From positions 372,001 to 436,000 of the forward strand of contig OZ017752.1 of NCBI GenBank assembly GCA_963969365.1: a stretch of 64,000 bases of DNA, in the 5' to 3' direction. Positions 23,001 through 34,013 of the stretch are shown in pieces (the stretch's first letter is position 1; each line of letters starts with the position of its first letter). The notes below the pieces were generated by a model. The model did no database searches. It was not told where the DNA came from and worked only from the letters and a program-made list of their open reading frames with translations. Made by a program: the position numbers and the translations under genes. The stretch is from Asterochloris sp. CNOR1. Lineage: Eukaryota > Chlorophyta > Trebouxiophyceae > Trebouxiales > Trebouxiaceae.

Positions 23001-26000
23001 TTTACCACTCTGCAGAGGCGCGAATCTGATTGCCCCTAAGCTTTGCTGGGTGTTGCAGGTGCCAATCAGGCCGTGCAGCCTTGCAGGCCCTGTGGGCAAT
23101 GCAAGGCGTGCTTGGCACGCCTGGGCTGCATGCTGAGCACTGTTGGATGCTGCCTTGGGCTGTGTCCTGGGCGCCGCAGGATGCTGCCCGGGCTGCAACA
23201 AAAGTGCTGCTGGGCACTGCCTGAGCTGATGCTGAGTGCTGCAGCTGCTGCCCTGCAGCATACGGTGCGGGCGGGGGCCGCCGGAGAGCACTCGTGGAGG
23301 CAAGGGAGGCATGAGGCACTTTTCCATGAAGGTGGGCATAGCAACCAGCCAAGCCAGCAAGGTCTCTGCTGTGGGCCCTTTGTGGAGGCAAATGCTGACG
23401 GTGCCAGGTTGCTGTGAGTTTATGCCTTGGGAAGTATCCACTTGGACTGACTGCAGGCCCTACGACGCACATCTCAGTTTTTGAGATTGGAAAATAATCG
23501 GCTGAACCTGCAGGCTCTAGCAGGGCAGGTCTGCGAAAAAGTGGAGGAAAAGGCTCGCACAACCTACAACGAGGTGGCTGATGAGCTTGTGGCTGAGTTC
23601 AGCAATGTCGATTCCGCTGGTGAGCTGGGGGCTCTCTGCAGTCTGAGGTGTCTTCCTGCTGGATGGTGCATTGCATGCCCATCTTGATTGCATGCCGCCC
23701 AGCCCCCCACAACATGGCTAGCAGCCGAGCGCCATCGACCTAGCACAGCCCGCGCCTCAATGGGTCTGCGGAGCGGCTGCGGCCTTTTGCCTCCTCGGGA
23801 CCGCCATCTGCAGGCGGTTGCAGTCATGCTCAGCCCCGTTTCCTGCAGGCTCCCCTTAAGCCACTCATTACAGAGTGCTCACTTTGCAGGCCTGCGTCCT
23901 GCTGGTCAGGGTCAAGCGCTGATGTATGCTGCTGGTCCCCTGGTCCCTCTGCTGAGCCACGAACAGTGCCCCCTGCAGCCTTTCCCTGCAGCACACAGTG
24001 CAAAGCAAAGAACATTCGACGTCGCGTCTGCACAACCCGGGGCGTGCTGACGGTCATGCAGATTGTGTCCCTGCTGCTGGCCGCAGACGCTCCTGGCAGC
24101 TCTCCGCATCCCAGGCCTCAGCGAGCTGCATCTGCTGCCCCTGACAGCCCTCGCTGTACCCTGCAGGCTCACTGGGGGGCACACAGTACGACGAGAAAAA
24201 CATTAGGCGGCGCGTCTATGATGCCCTGAATGTGCTGATGGCCATGGAGATCATTGCCAAGGAGAAGAAGGACATCCAGTGGAAGGGGCTCCCACGAGGA
24301 CACAGCAGCACCACAGACAGACTTCGGGGGGAGCGTGCCAGGCTCACAGAGCAGCTGCAGAAGCAGCAGGAGTTCATCGGGGTGGGTGCCCATGGTGATG
24401 GCGTTGGTAGATTCTGCTATGCGGCCTGCAGCAGGCAGATAACATGGCACACGCCTTTTCACAAGCAGCAGACGTGGGGACAGCCTGGCTCGCAGAGCAG
24501 CTGAAAAAGAAGCAGGAGTTCTTTGAAGTGGCTTTCACAGGGAGGCATCTTGTGGATCTTGCCTTGCCAGCTGCAGCATGGGGAAAAAACATTGGGCATG
24601 CTAAGTAAAATGCGTGACAACTCAGCCACGATTTGGAGGTCCAGATGAAGGACGCCTGTGCTGCAGCTGATGTGGCCCCTTTGCGGGGACCGAGCATTGC
24701 ATGGTGCCTCTGTGCAGAGCCACTGGTGAATGTCAAGCCAGCCCTGCCCTCTGTCTCGGCACTGCGATCACAGTACATTGGTGGGCGTGTGAGTTGGAAG
24801 TGATCCTCAATGCCAGCTCCTCCCCTGTGTGCAGGAGCTGTGCGCGCAGCAGCGCATGTTCCGTAATCTGGTGGCCCGCAACAGGGACGTCCCTCAGGAG
24901 CAGCTGCAGCGCCAGCTGGCCGCCAACGGTGGGGTGGGGCGCAACCCTGTGCAGCTGCCGTTCATCCTTATCCAGGTGAGCAACAAACAGATGTGATGGT
25001 GTCCACCACTGGAATCGGTGATGCTGGAGTGCCTCCAGCGCTGTTACAGCCTTTCTTTGTCTGGCAGGCTCCATGCTCCTACATGGCTCCAGGATGGCCA
25101 CCCCTCGTTCTTGACCAGATGTGCCTTTGGAGACTGCTTCCTCGACCTGGTGCCTGTCTGGCTTTGCAGGCTGCTAGCTGCTCCTGCCCAGCTTGGGCTG
25201 CAACGGCCCTCTGCCTGGTCCAGGCCAAGCAGTTTCCACCACATAGGAGGCGACTGTTCATATGCATGTACCCTTCAGGCCAGGCTTGCTCACTGTGCAT
25301 GGATGTTGTAGGGCTCAACTGGGGTGTCCACCTTTGCTTCGGCCCACTTGTGCTGCATCTTTCTTTGTGCTGCTGGAAGGGTTGGGGCGTGGCGGGTCCA
25401 TTGCGGCAGGCTGCTGCTGAGCAGCAGGTCCTGGCGGTTTGCGCTGCAGGCAAGCCCTGAGAGTCAGCAGACTGCAAGCTCTGGTGCTGCTCACCCGGAC
25501 AGCCTGTATTGTCACTGGGCCATCAGGGCAGCCAGCAGCAGCAGGCAGTGGTGTTGCAGCCTGCCCCGGCAGCATGTGCTGCAGGCAGACTGTGAGGGTC
25601 GCTGCCGGCAAAAACTGTTGCTGCTGGCCTCCCAGCCTCAGCTGCAGGTGGTTGTTGAAGGTGGCGGGCAGCTCAAAAACACTCAAGGGTTGTGGTGGCT
25701 GCTCATCCTGGCAGCCTTTGCTGCAGGTGGGCCCAGAAGCAACTGTGGAGATCCAGATCACGGACAACCAGCAGATGGCCGAGTTCGACTTCCACATGTG
25801 AGTTGGCTGGACCCTCTGGCCGCCAGCATGGGTCAACTGCTTGGAGTTGGCATCTGGCCAGTCCTTGCCTGAGCTTCATGCAAACGGCCATGGCATGCTG
25901 TGTTTGCCTGCCAGCCCCAAGGAGCATACACACAATCTGCAGTACCCTGCTCCAATCCCTACTCCTGCCTTCTGAAGGTCCCCCTTCCGGATCATGGACG

Positions 26001-29000
26001 AGGATGGCGTGCTCAGGGAGATGGGAGTTGATCAGCCAGACCCAGCTGCTGTTGTCCCTACAGCCAGCAGCCGCCCCAGCAGCGCTCGCACGACGCCCAG
26101 GGGGCCGCCATCTGGAGCGCTGCAGGTGTGTGTCATGTGTACATCTGTGTGGTGCTGCACGTCCAGCAGCCGTGCCAACAGCAAATCTCACACTGCCCAG
26201 GGACCCACAGGTATGTGAGCCCATGCGTGTGTGTGGAGTCCCGGATCAGCAGGCACGGCTGAGGCCGCATGGCCAGCAGCCGCCTCAGCAGCGCTGCAGA
26301 TGTGAGATGGGCCATGACAGGAAGTAGGTGGGCATTCCAACCCCGGACATTGTGTTTGGTCTTGACCACTCATGTTTGCAGGTGTCATGCCTGTCCATGC
26401 TGATGGGCTGCCAGGAGCTCTGCTGCGCACCACCTGGTGCTGCATCTGCTGCAGTGCAGGCTGCCATGAGCTGCAGCCAAAGCAATTTCATCAGCCACCG
26501 CACGAAGTCTCACTGTCTCCCCTCTCTGATCATTTGCAGGTACCCCAGCAGCCCAAAACAGAAGGCAGCCCCAATGGCCTGGTACTGGGCTTCATGCGAC
26601 AGATGCAGCAGCAGCAGGAGGCCCACCTGCAGCAGGTGAGACTCATGATTCTACAGACAGGCATAGCAATTTTTCCAAACCCCCGCCAGCTCACTTCTGC
26701 ATGTTTGAACGGGCATGCAAGGCACCGCCAAGGCTGTCTGATCCAGGGCGTGGGTCTTTAACTGTTCTGGCGCCAGCAGTCATGGCATTGGCTTGGTTTG
26801 CAAGAATTGCATGTTAAGAGTGCAGAGGGCTACGCTGCAGACAGGCCACCTGCCTGACCAGCAGCAGCATCTGGCGCCACGCTTGCATTGCTTTGTGATG
26901 TCCTGGAATGAGTTTCCTGCCTTAATACCAATGCCATGTGCTGCAGGGACACCTGCAGAGCAGCCACCAGCACCTGCTGCCATGCATGGCATGCATTATT
27001 CAATTCCATTCCGGTCTCAGCCCAGTCCCCTGTGCTGCAGGGCAGGCACCCAGCATCTGCTGCCACGCCTGGTGGGCACTCTTCTGCTCCGGGATCATCC
27101 CAGTGCCCTCTGCTCCCGGTCTTGTCTCATCCCAGTCCCCTCTGCTGCAGGTAGCAGATTGTGTCTCATCACAGTCCCCCCGGCTGCAGGTGGCAAATCT
27201 GCAGGGCCAGCACCTGCCGCGGCCTGTGCATCACCAGCAGGCCCAGCAGCAGCAGGGGGCCCCCGGGCTGCACAGGCAGATGCCGCCACAGCTGGTGCAG
27301 CAGCAGCGCGGTGGGGGGCTGCACACGATGCGTAGCCCCACGCAGGACGCGAAGTCGCATATGACCCTGCAGCAGGTGGGCTTACCCTTGGCTCTGCCCT
27401 CCGGAAGGCATGTGAACCTGCGGCAGATGCTGCCAAACTGATCAGCAGAGTTTACAGGCACTCATGAGCATGCACAGGCAGGGGTCCTCACAAACTGCGG
27501 CATATGCTGCAGAAACCCTGGCAGAACCTGAAGGCGCATGTAAGCCTGCAGCAGGTGGGTTTGGGCTCCTACTGGCAGGCCTGCCTGCAAGGCCTGGCCT
27601 GCAGAGGACTGTTGTTGCGATGTTGTCAGTGCTGAAGGCTGGTTGTGTGTCAATGTCTGGGCAGAATCAGCCCTTGAAGCTTGCATGGGGGTCCACACAA
27701 ACCCTGCGTCAAATGCTTGCAAGCCCTCCTCAGGATGTGCAGACATGCAGCCGGTGGGTGGTGAGGATTGAATTGGCACTGCTCAGGGGACTGCTGCGCA
27801 ACTCTGTCAGGCCTCAGGGAAACTAGGCTACATGCATCGCTCTTTGTGTGCTTGTAAGTCCCTGGGGCAGTGAATTTCTGCATTCAATGTAGTTGCCTCA
27901 AACCTCAGCAAATTCAGGAAGCACTTGTGTCCCCCTCTGCTGGACCTGAAAGCAGATGCACAGCCAGATGCGTTGTCAATGGCCTGCACAGCCAGCAGTA
28001 GTTTTGGTTTGAGCCCTCATTGAGAGTGATGATCCCTGCCTGCAGCTGGAGCTGATGAATGGCCTGCACAACCACCTCCACATGCAGCATACGCAGCAGT
28101 CCCCGCGCGGGAGCCCCCGAATCAGCCACATGCAGGACGCCTCGCCGCAGCAGGCCGCGCTCTACCGCTCAGGTGCGTTGAGCAGCTCTGGTGCCTGGTC
28201 ACCTGCGTGGCATGGCAAGAATGGTTCTGAGCATGAATGCCGATGCCCTCCTGCCCTGCAATGCCCGCCAGAAAGCGAGGTGTATCTGAGCAGACCCAGA
28301 AACTCCTCCATCCCTGCCCTCCTGTAGCAATTGCTTGCGCATGACATGTGAAGCAGGCCGCGCACTACTGCTCATTGTGCGCCGCATAGTAGTGTCTGCA
28401 GTCCCCCTGCTTGGCATGGCGTATCCCACTCATAGTGCCCGCCAGGTAGGATGCGCGCCATTGCTCAGGTGTGTTGGGTAGTTGTGGTTTCAGGCATTGT
28501 CAAAGGATGCCTTAACATGTTGCAAGCACAGGCACAGAACTGCTGCCAAACCCCACTCGAGCTGCCTGTGAGCAGCCCAGCAGGCTGCGCTAAGGTGCGC
28601 TGCCCTGCCCTGCACTGCATGGGGTTGCCCCAGCTGCCTCGCAGTCTGCTGCGGTGGCAAACTAGAAGCTGAACACGGCTTCTGCACCAAACCGCTTTCC
28701 TGCTGCCATTCCGGCATGTCTGAGCAGGCCTGTGCAGTCACCCGCGTTTTTCCTGTTTCTTTTTGTAGCTGCCACTTGAGCATGACATCTATAGCCACGT
28801 GCTGCAGCCCCTTGCTGCCGCCCCTGAAATCGAAGGCTTTGTCTTTTTCTTCCTTCCTGTAACAAACCCTCTCTGTGCCCGCAGGCGGCCCCATGCCCAT
28901 GCAGCAGACGCCCTCTTCCAAGCCCCTGTCCACGGACCAGAGCCCTGCCCCCCTGATGCCGACGCAGCTGCCTCTGCACTCCCTGCACGACCCCCAGGCT

Positions 29001-29534
29001 TCGCTGGTGTCGGCCCCGCAGCAGGTGAGCTGGCACGCCCTCATGTGTTGCTGGGGGACTCAGTGCAGAGGCCAGGCTGGCCGACTTCTGGCAGTTCTGC
29101 AGACCTGCTTCTTGGCCTGGGTGTTTGTGCCACAGTGGCTGTAAGCTCAAGAGCTATGCCCCCTGCACACTTCTTACCCCCAGTGCTGTGTACAAGTGGA
29201 CATGCAGGTTGTCAGATCACATGTGAGGACTCCACGGGGTCAAGGGACTGCACAGCTTGACAGGTAGCAATCACAGGCTCTCCTCGACCCTTGCCGCTGG
29301 TGGCTGCAGATGTGGAATTTTAGCTCCCAGGGTCTTGGTCAGAACGCAAGCTTAGCACAACAGATGGCCTCCCAGCCAGCTAGCTTCCCACCCCAGATCA
29401 GCCCCATGCTGATGTCTCAGATGATTCAGCAGCAGCACCACCACCACCAGCTGAGTCTGCCCATGATGAATGGGCTTGGCCAGCTGCAGAACAGCGCTGC
29501 CCTTATGCCGCAGCACCCGGTCCAGCGCAAATAG
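20041..29534 (+). CDS. DP1: DP-type transcription factor (E2F dimerization partner), Gln-rich extended
   Basis: Sixteen exons (20041-20145, 20367-20436, 20968-21243, 22025-22145, 22503-22577, 23259-23331, 23529-23619, 24167-24381, 24835-24975, 25727-25797, 25978-26125, 26540-26635, 27190-27375, 28046-28172, 28885-29024, 29310-29534) add up to 2160 nt, 719 residues, much longer than usual DP proteins. The DNA-binding domain (about residues 220-325) has GGMRHFSMK, VCEKVEEKARTTYNEVADEL and NIRRRVYDALNVLMAM, the RRxYD signature that contacts E2F sites. The DP dimerization region follows (ELCAQQRMFRNLVARNR, LPFILIQ, then EIQITDNQQMAEFDFH). N- and C-terminal parts are rich in Gln, Pro and His and probably disordered. 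DP binds DNA with E2F and controls S-phase genes in the RB pathway. Introns carry many decayed copies of neighbouring exon junctions. The 21.2-22.0 kb part may hide one more small exon. Confidence 0.9.
21645..22062 (+). repeat. Copies of the start of DP exon 4 and an inner 79-bp tandem repeat
   Basis: The true exon start near 22020 (GCTGGAGAGGCCACCATGCTGGCAGC) has relatives at 21660 (GAAGGCCACCATGCCAGCAGC) and about 21930 (CAGCTGGGGAGGCAGCCACGCTGGC). Between them, 21801-21870 and 21880-21950 form a tandem pair (GTGTGGCCCCAT..., GAGCGCCAATG...GGGGAGG). Confidence 0.65.
22523..22900 (+). repeat. Four-copy array of DP exon 5 end plus donor
   Basis: The coding exon tail at about 22523-22590 is followed by three decayed copies near 22633-22690, 22740-22800 and 22838-22900, a spacing of about 100-110 bp. 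Shared blocks include GTAGCAGCTGC, ACCCAACGGCAA and GCGCACTAAAAGGTGGGC in variant form. Only the first copy keeps the open frame and joins to exon 6. Confidence 0.7.
23985..24268 (+). repeat. Decayed upstream copy of DP DNA-binding exon 8
   Basis: Segment 23985-24075 is a diverged copy of 24173-24263, shifted by 188 bp. Both follow a CCCTGCAG acceptor and both can encode NIRRRV. In the copy, RRxYD is broken (RRRVCTT) and the following frame has lost the helix sequence, so it is not a working exon. Confidence 0.8.
24330..24533 (+). repeat. Decayed downstream copy of DP exon 8 end
   Basis: The exon tail 24330-24385 (CAGAGCAGCTGCAGAAGCAG, then CAGGAGTTC and GGTGGG) recurs at 24476-24533 (CAGAGCAGCTGAAAAAGAAG, CAGGAGTTC, AGTGGC). 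The copy has an in-frame TGA and a weakened donor. Confidence 0.75.
26065..26310 (+). repeat. Two decayed copies of DP exon 11 end
   Basis: The exon tail at 26065-26150 (CCAGCAGCCGCCCCAGCAGC... CTGCAGGTGTGTG) recurs as 26161-26240 (CCAGCAGCCGTGCCAACAGC... ACAGGTATGTG) and about 26271-26310 (CCAGCAGCCGCCTCAGCAGC... TGCAGATGTGAG). Confidence 0.7.
26938..27205 (+). repeat. Acceptor-region copies before DP exon 13
   Basis: The polypyrimidine/acceptor block CATCCCAGTCCCCTCTGCTG with CAGGT is repeated at about 35-bp spacing before the true acceptor at 27189 (27080-27190). Further upstream, 26943-26985 and 27033-27075 resemble the exon start (CAGCACCTGCTGCCATGC / CAGCATCTGCTGCCACGC versus CAGCACCTGCCGCGGCCT). 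Confidence 0.65.
27356..27575 (+). repeat. Copy of DP exon 13 end plus donor
   Basis: GCATATGACCCTGCAGCAGG followed by TGGGCTT (27358 on) recurs as GCATGTAAGCCTGCAGCAGG followed by TGGGTTT (27537 on), with a weaker intermediate at 27410. Confidence 0.6.
28140..28485 (+). repeat. Three copies of DP exon 14 end plus donor
   Basis: The exon end GCAGGCCGCGCTCTACCGCT then CAGGTGCGTTG (28149-28180) recurs as GCAGGCCGCGCACTACTGCT then CATTGTGCG (28353-28386) and as GTAGGATGCGCGCCATTGCT then CAGGTGTGTTG (28445-28476). Copy 3 keeps a usable-looking donor; copy 2 does not. Confidence 0.7.
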
Positions 29535-30100
29535 TGCCACCTGCCTCTACGTGCTACCTCAGGCAGCTTGTTCAGCAGGATCCCAAACTTAGTGTCTCAT
29601 TAAGCTCTGTTCGAACCCAAGACCCTGCATTCGACAGGCTGCTGTAGTGCTGCTAGTCAAGTCGTCCAGGTCACTTCTGATTTGCACAAATTTTGGCCTC
29701 CTCTGTATAACATGGACAAGGGCTCACATGTAATTCCAACGACATGTTTAGCACAAGGGATGAAGCAAATCAGTCTGTGACGTTTGTCCATGGCATTCAT
29801 GATGCCAAAAATAATTGTAAGCCACTCATAAGAAAGGGTTCTCTCTGCTCTCAATAGGTGTTCCAAGTGTTGATGTCTAAAGCCAGCAGGCAAGCAACTG
29901 ATGCTCCAGATGTTTCCTCAAATATGTCATGACTGAGTGAGCCGTCACGAAGGTGTTGAAATGCACTCTTTCAGGTGCCTGTCCCCAGATAAGTCAGCGC
30001 AGCAGCTAGTGCCAATGAAATTGTGGCAGCCACAGAAGCAGCATTGTGGTGATGGCTGCAGCTTCCTGTGACTGCCGTGCTCAAACACAGCTGGTTCACC
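29535..30100. other. Convergent 3' regions of DP and FAD4-like genes
   Basis: No gene is supported. TGTAA at 29729-29733 and again near 29815 are candidate poly(A) signals for the DP transcript. Confidence 0.45.
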
Positions 30101-32729
30101 TCAGGAGGACAGCCTATCTTCAACCTCATACTTGGGCTCGTACCAGCACCGAGGCTCAGCCCCAGTGCGGGCCTTGATGAAGTGCTCAAATTTGCGCCAG
30201 AAATTGCGGCCATCGCCCCCCGCATCCAGCAGGGGGTTCCACCACCCACTCACTATGGCGTAGTTATTCTCAAAAGGGGCCTTGTGGTGCGCGCCGTGGG
30301 CCTTGCGCGAGAGGATAATGCCTCCGTCCTGCAGGACCCGGCACACAGGTGGCTTGAGCGGCAGCAGCATGAGGAACGGCGATCAGTGGCCAATTTTGCC
30401 GCCTTCCTGTTGCAGGACCTGGGAGAGGTCACAAAGCCCTAGGGAGGCACTGGCCACCCCAGCAGATGTTGCTGCAGAGACAACTTGTGCCACGCCAATG
30501 CTCAGCTTCATGCAGCCTGGCAGGCAACTGGCAGAACAGGCACATGCCGGCTACCCCACATATGAAGAGCTGCTTTGAGGTGGCACTAGTAGCAAGAAGG
30601 GAGCACGAGCAGCGGCCTGTTGGTAAAAGCTGAGCGGCACACACCTGCAGGGCTGCCACGGCAGTGGGCAGCTCTGACCGCTTCATGTGCGCCCAGGAAT
30701 GGAACTGCTGGCTGAGTGCGACAAGAGCCACGAAAGTAGCAATGCCAATGTCCAAGGCGCCTGGTGTCCAGGGGGTGATTGCAAGCCAGAGGCAGCTGAA
30801 AGGCACAGTGGGGATGAAGACCTGCACAGGTACAGGCGCAGCCAAACAGAGCATTGGAGGGATATGTTACCGTTGAAAAACAGCTGAGGTTGCAACTGGT
30901 CAGAGGCAGCTGAAGTGCATGGTGCCCATCTGCGCCAATTGCGGACAATGTAACTATTTGCCCAGGTGACTTGCCATGCTTGAGTCTCAGGCTGATTAGG
31001 AGCCAGCTAAGTCTGGCCTCCAGACCACGCATGGTTCCCTAGGCAGCCACGCTCACCACACCTCCTTTCCCAGCTCCTTAAAGGACTTTGCGCTGCACAA
31101 AGGACAGCTGTGATCGCACCTTGTGGAGGTTGTTGCAGGGCTCCCGCATGGTGATGGTCCATGGGCGCTGGTGGTGCCCCTGAAACGCGTAGATCTGCTC
31201 CCCCACAACAGGGGTGCTGCGGTCACCATAGTTGTCCACTCCAAAGTGGTAGAAGGCTGTCCCCAGGTCTGCAGGGCAGGCACACAGCAACAGAGAGTCA
31301 GGCAGTGACGACTACAAGTGAGACTCCACCCAGAATCACAACTGCTATTTGCCTTGCAAACAGAACGCCTGCCCCTGTCATAAGGTAGGTACAAGGGCTC
31401 TTGCCAGGTCTGCAGGGCAGGAAGAGGGTGACAAGCTTCTCTGCTTCACAGAGGGCAGCAACAGGCTGGTGCACTCAGGTCAGGCCACACCTGGTGGTGA
31501 CACAGGCTGTCCCCAGCACTGCTGCGACACACACAAGATCTGACTGCACCTTGCGCTACACTCTATGTGGATGAAAGACTTAAAAGCTGTGTCCAGCAAT
31601 GATACCCAAAGGCGATCATAGACAGCTTGGTGGGCTGCGGCCAGGTGTGCAGGCTGAGTGTCTTACGCCTTTATGCCCTTGATGCAAACAGACAGCTGGA
31701 TACAAGCACTGGAAACGGTTGCCGCATTTTTGGCTGCAGCGGCCCTCCTCAGAAACCGAGGGAGACTGACTCTATGTGGCAGTAATCTGCAGACTCGCCA
31801 AAGGAGGGCTCATTAGTCCGCATCTGGTCACACACAAACTCGCACCCTGGTATGGTGAGGGGTGCAGTAAGCATGAATGACCTCCATTTGAGCCCCAGCA
31901 TCCTGCATCTGGGTTACAAACATGCCCACAGGTGCCAACGCCACCAAAGGCGTCCTTGTCCTCAGGCAGGCAGAGTGCCTTTCTGCCCTTTTCTTTTTAG
32001 GAGATCAAGTGCCAGCATACAGGCACCTAGGGTGAACATTGAGCAGCATGTGTGGCACCGTAAACCTCAAAGCAGCACCAGAACAGAGGTAGGTACAGAT
32101 GGCAAGCAGGATGAGGCACCATTTGCAGGTATGGCTGCCCAATGCCAAAAGGACACCTGCCACTGCCCAGCCAAAGCGCAGGCAGGGAGCTTCTAAACCA
32201 GGACTGGTCGCCTGGCTGCTTCCAGAGCCAAGGGCACACCTGCCAGCACAAACGCCGCAAAAGCCGCGCCTCCTGCAGCGGCCATGCCTTGCCAGCTGTG
32301 CAGCTCCGAGATGCCCTGCGCCCCGATGCCGGACAGCAGCGCTGTGGCTCCCCACACCCAGAGCCTGTGCTTCAGGGTGCTCTTCAGCTCCTCAGGACTC
32401 TCTAGGACTTGGCGCCCTGAGGTGGAGGGGTGTGGTTGAGCTGGAAGCTGGAGGGATCGCTCCAGCTGCTGACACTCTGCTGGCTGCTCCTCCGAGGCCT
32501 GCTCTGCGGCCTCAGAGGGGACAAGCATGGGCGTGGCAGCTGCCTGCACCTTTCGGGGCTGCCTTTTGGCAGCCTGCTGGGGGCCAGTAAGGCTGCCATG
32601 AGGGTTATTGCTGCCGTTGAAGGCATGCATGGTGATCAGAAGACATAGCCTCCGATGCTGACAAGGTGCACCCGTGGCAGTGAGAGGTGTCCGTTGCTGC
32701 CGAGAGCCTATAAGCAGCTGGGATACCAT
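30101..32729 (-). CDS. FAD4: FAD4-like fatty acid desaturase (TMEM189/PEDS family)
   Basis: Exons in transcript order are 32729-32240, 31268-31120, 30821-30645 and 30328-30101 (347 residues, phases agree). The N-terminal 100 residues look like a plastid transit region. Membrane helices around GATALLSGIGAQG and AAFVLADLGTAFYHF follow. The three histidine clusters of the family are present: QGHHQRPWT, FHSWAH and SRKAHGAHHKAPFENNY. The conserved FY/HFGVDNYGD and PRCWYEP segments are also seen. In plants FAD4 makes the delta-3-trans double bond of 16:0 on plastid phosphatidylglycerol; animal relatives desaturate plasmanyl lipids. The start at 32729 is the first ATG giving the transit-like region. 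Intron 1 (971 bp) is the longest and holds diverged copies of the exon 2 start. Confidence 0.9.
31255..31535 (-). repeat. Diverged copies of FAD4-like exon 2 acceptor region
   Basis: On the + strand, GGCTGTCCCCAGGTCTGCAG, then GGCAGG (31256 on, the true border) is echoed by CCAGGTCTGCAGGGCAGG at 31405 and GGCTGTCCCCAGCACTGC at 31507, both in the intron upstream of exon 2. Confidence 0.5.
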
Positions 32730-32836
32730 GCTGTGATGTATGGCGGTGGATGCTGGCCAATTTCAGGCTTCTTGTGCCACAAGCTTAAACGGAAACGTCC
32801 TATACTTTGAGCCAGAAACTGCAAATCTGGTCAAGC

Positions 32837-33734
32837 ATGCATCTGGACATGCTCAGCCTGGGACCAAAACAAGTGCCATGCACATATGCAAAGCCCAGCA
32901 GCAGGGGGGGGCGGCTTGCATGCATCAGGAGGCACTATCAACGCCGCATGCACTGCAGCACAGCTGCAGCCTCCGCCCAGCACAGGCCCATGGTCCACAT
33001 TGCCATGATACCTCTGGAGGGCATGGCAAGCATTGAGCAGACCCTGGGCAGGCTATACCCAGACGTGCTGGCTCTGCACTGCATGGTCCTCGTTGCAGCC
33101 CCTCCTGAGGACAGCACCAGCATCTCAGGGGTTCACATGTTTGACTTCCTGCCCCTCACCCCACCAGACCATGTGACCACGGCCAGGCTGCTGTCGGGGC
33201 GGTCTGCCCAGGGGCAGCTGCGTAACCGAGTCTTGGCCAGGCTACCACGGCGGAGGTGCTGGTGCATTGGCCCTGCGACAGGCAGCCTGCAGGTGGCCCT
33301 GCCTGCACGACTGTAACTCAGTGCACATGTCAAACTGCTCCAGCTGCAGATAGCTGACCTGTGTGGCCTGTCTGCAAGTGCATTTTGTGTGTTTGGTCAT
33401 GAAATTCAGGCTTCCGCTGGGTGCTGTTGACTGCCTTTGCTGCATGGCGGACTGTAGCACCAGCCACAGGGCATGGCCTGCTGCATCAGAGCATTGCACA
33501 TGGCTGGCCATCAAGCACATCTTGAACGCCTGCAGATACTGCTAGCATGCATCTGCACTCTGATGTCTGCAGGAAACACTTGAGACGGCACGGGCATTCA
33601 ATGAGGCCTATGATGACCGGCTCCGGCTCCTCCACAATGACTGCCGGACCCACAGCAGCCAGCTGGCGTTGCGCCTGACAGGGCGAGCTGTCCACATTGG
33701 CACCTTTGGAGTCAAACTGGCGCAGAATGGCTGA
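32837..33734 (+). CDS. Conserved-looking protein of unknown function
   Basis: Two exons, 32837-33292 and 33573-33734, join in phase 0 to about 205 residues. I do not recognise a named domain with certainty. The sequence has a well-formed globular core: LGRLYPDVLALHCMVLVA, then VHMFDFLPLTPPDH, then RNRVLARLPRRRCWCIGP, then ETARAFNEAYDDRLRLLHND and CRTHS near the end. The first 60 residues are basic and Ser/Ala-rich and could be a transit peptide; an internal Met around residue 58 is an alternative start. The arrangement (FDFLPL, CWxxG, HNDCR) recalls a small family of uncharacterised plant proteins, from memory only. It is head-to-head with the FAD4-like gene, with about 107 bp between the start codons. 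Confidence 0.7.
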
Positions 33735-34013
33735 CAAGGCCCATCCAGCAGCAACAATACTTTGGTTGTGTGAAAGGGGAAACCTGGAGCGTCCCAGAGG
33801 CAAGCTAGTTGCAGTGTGCACGGTGCCCTGATGTCGTGCACACCAGTCTCTGGTTTGGCTCAGTGGAGATAACTTCATAACAGTTCGTTTGGGTCGCAGG
33901 GAACTGGAGGGGCCCAATATGCTGGAGGGGCGAGGCAGGACACTGCAGTGCATGATGTTAAAGCTCGAAGTGGCAAGTTTCACTTGATGGGATTCATTCA
34001 TGTTTCACTCTTC

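Noticed and set aside
25315-26327. Long frames on both strands between DP exons 9 and 11
   Set aside because: They are mostly intron sequence. Only 25727-25797 and 25978-26125 match the DP dimerization region.
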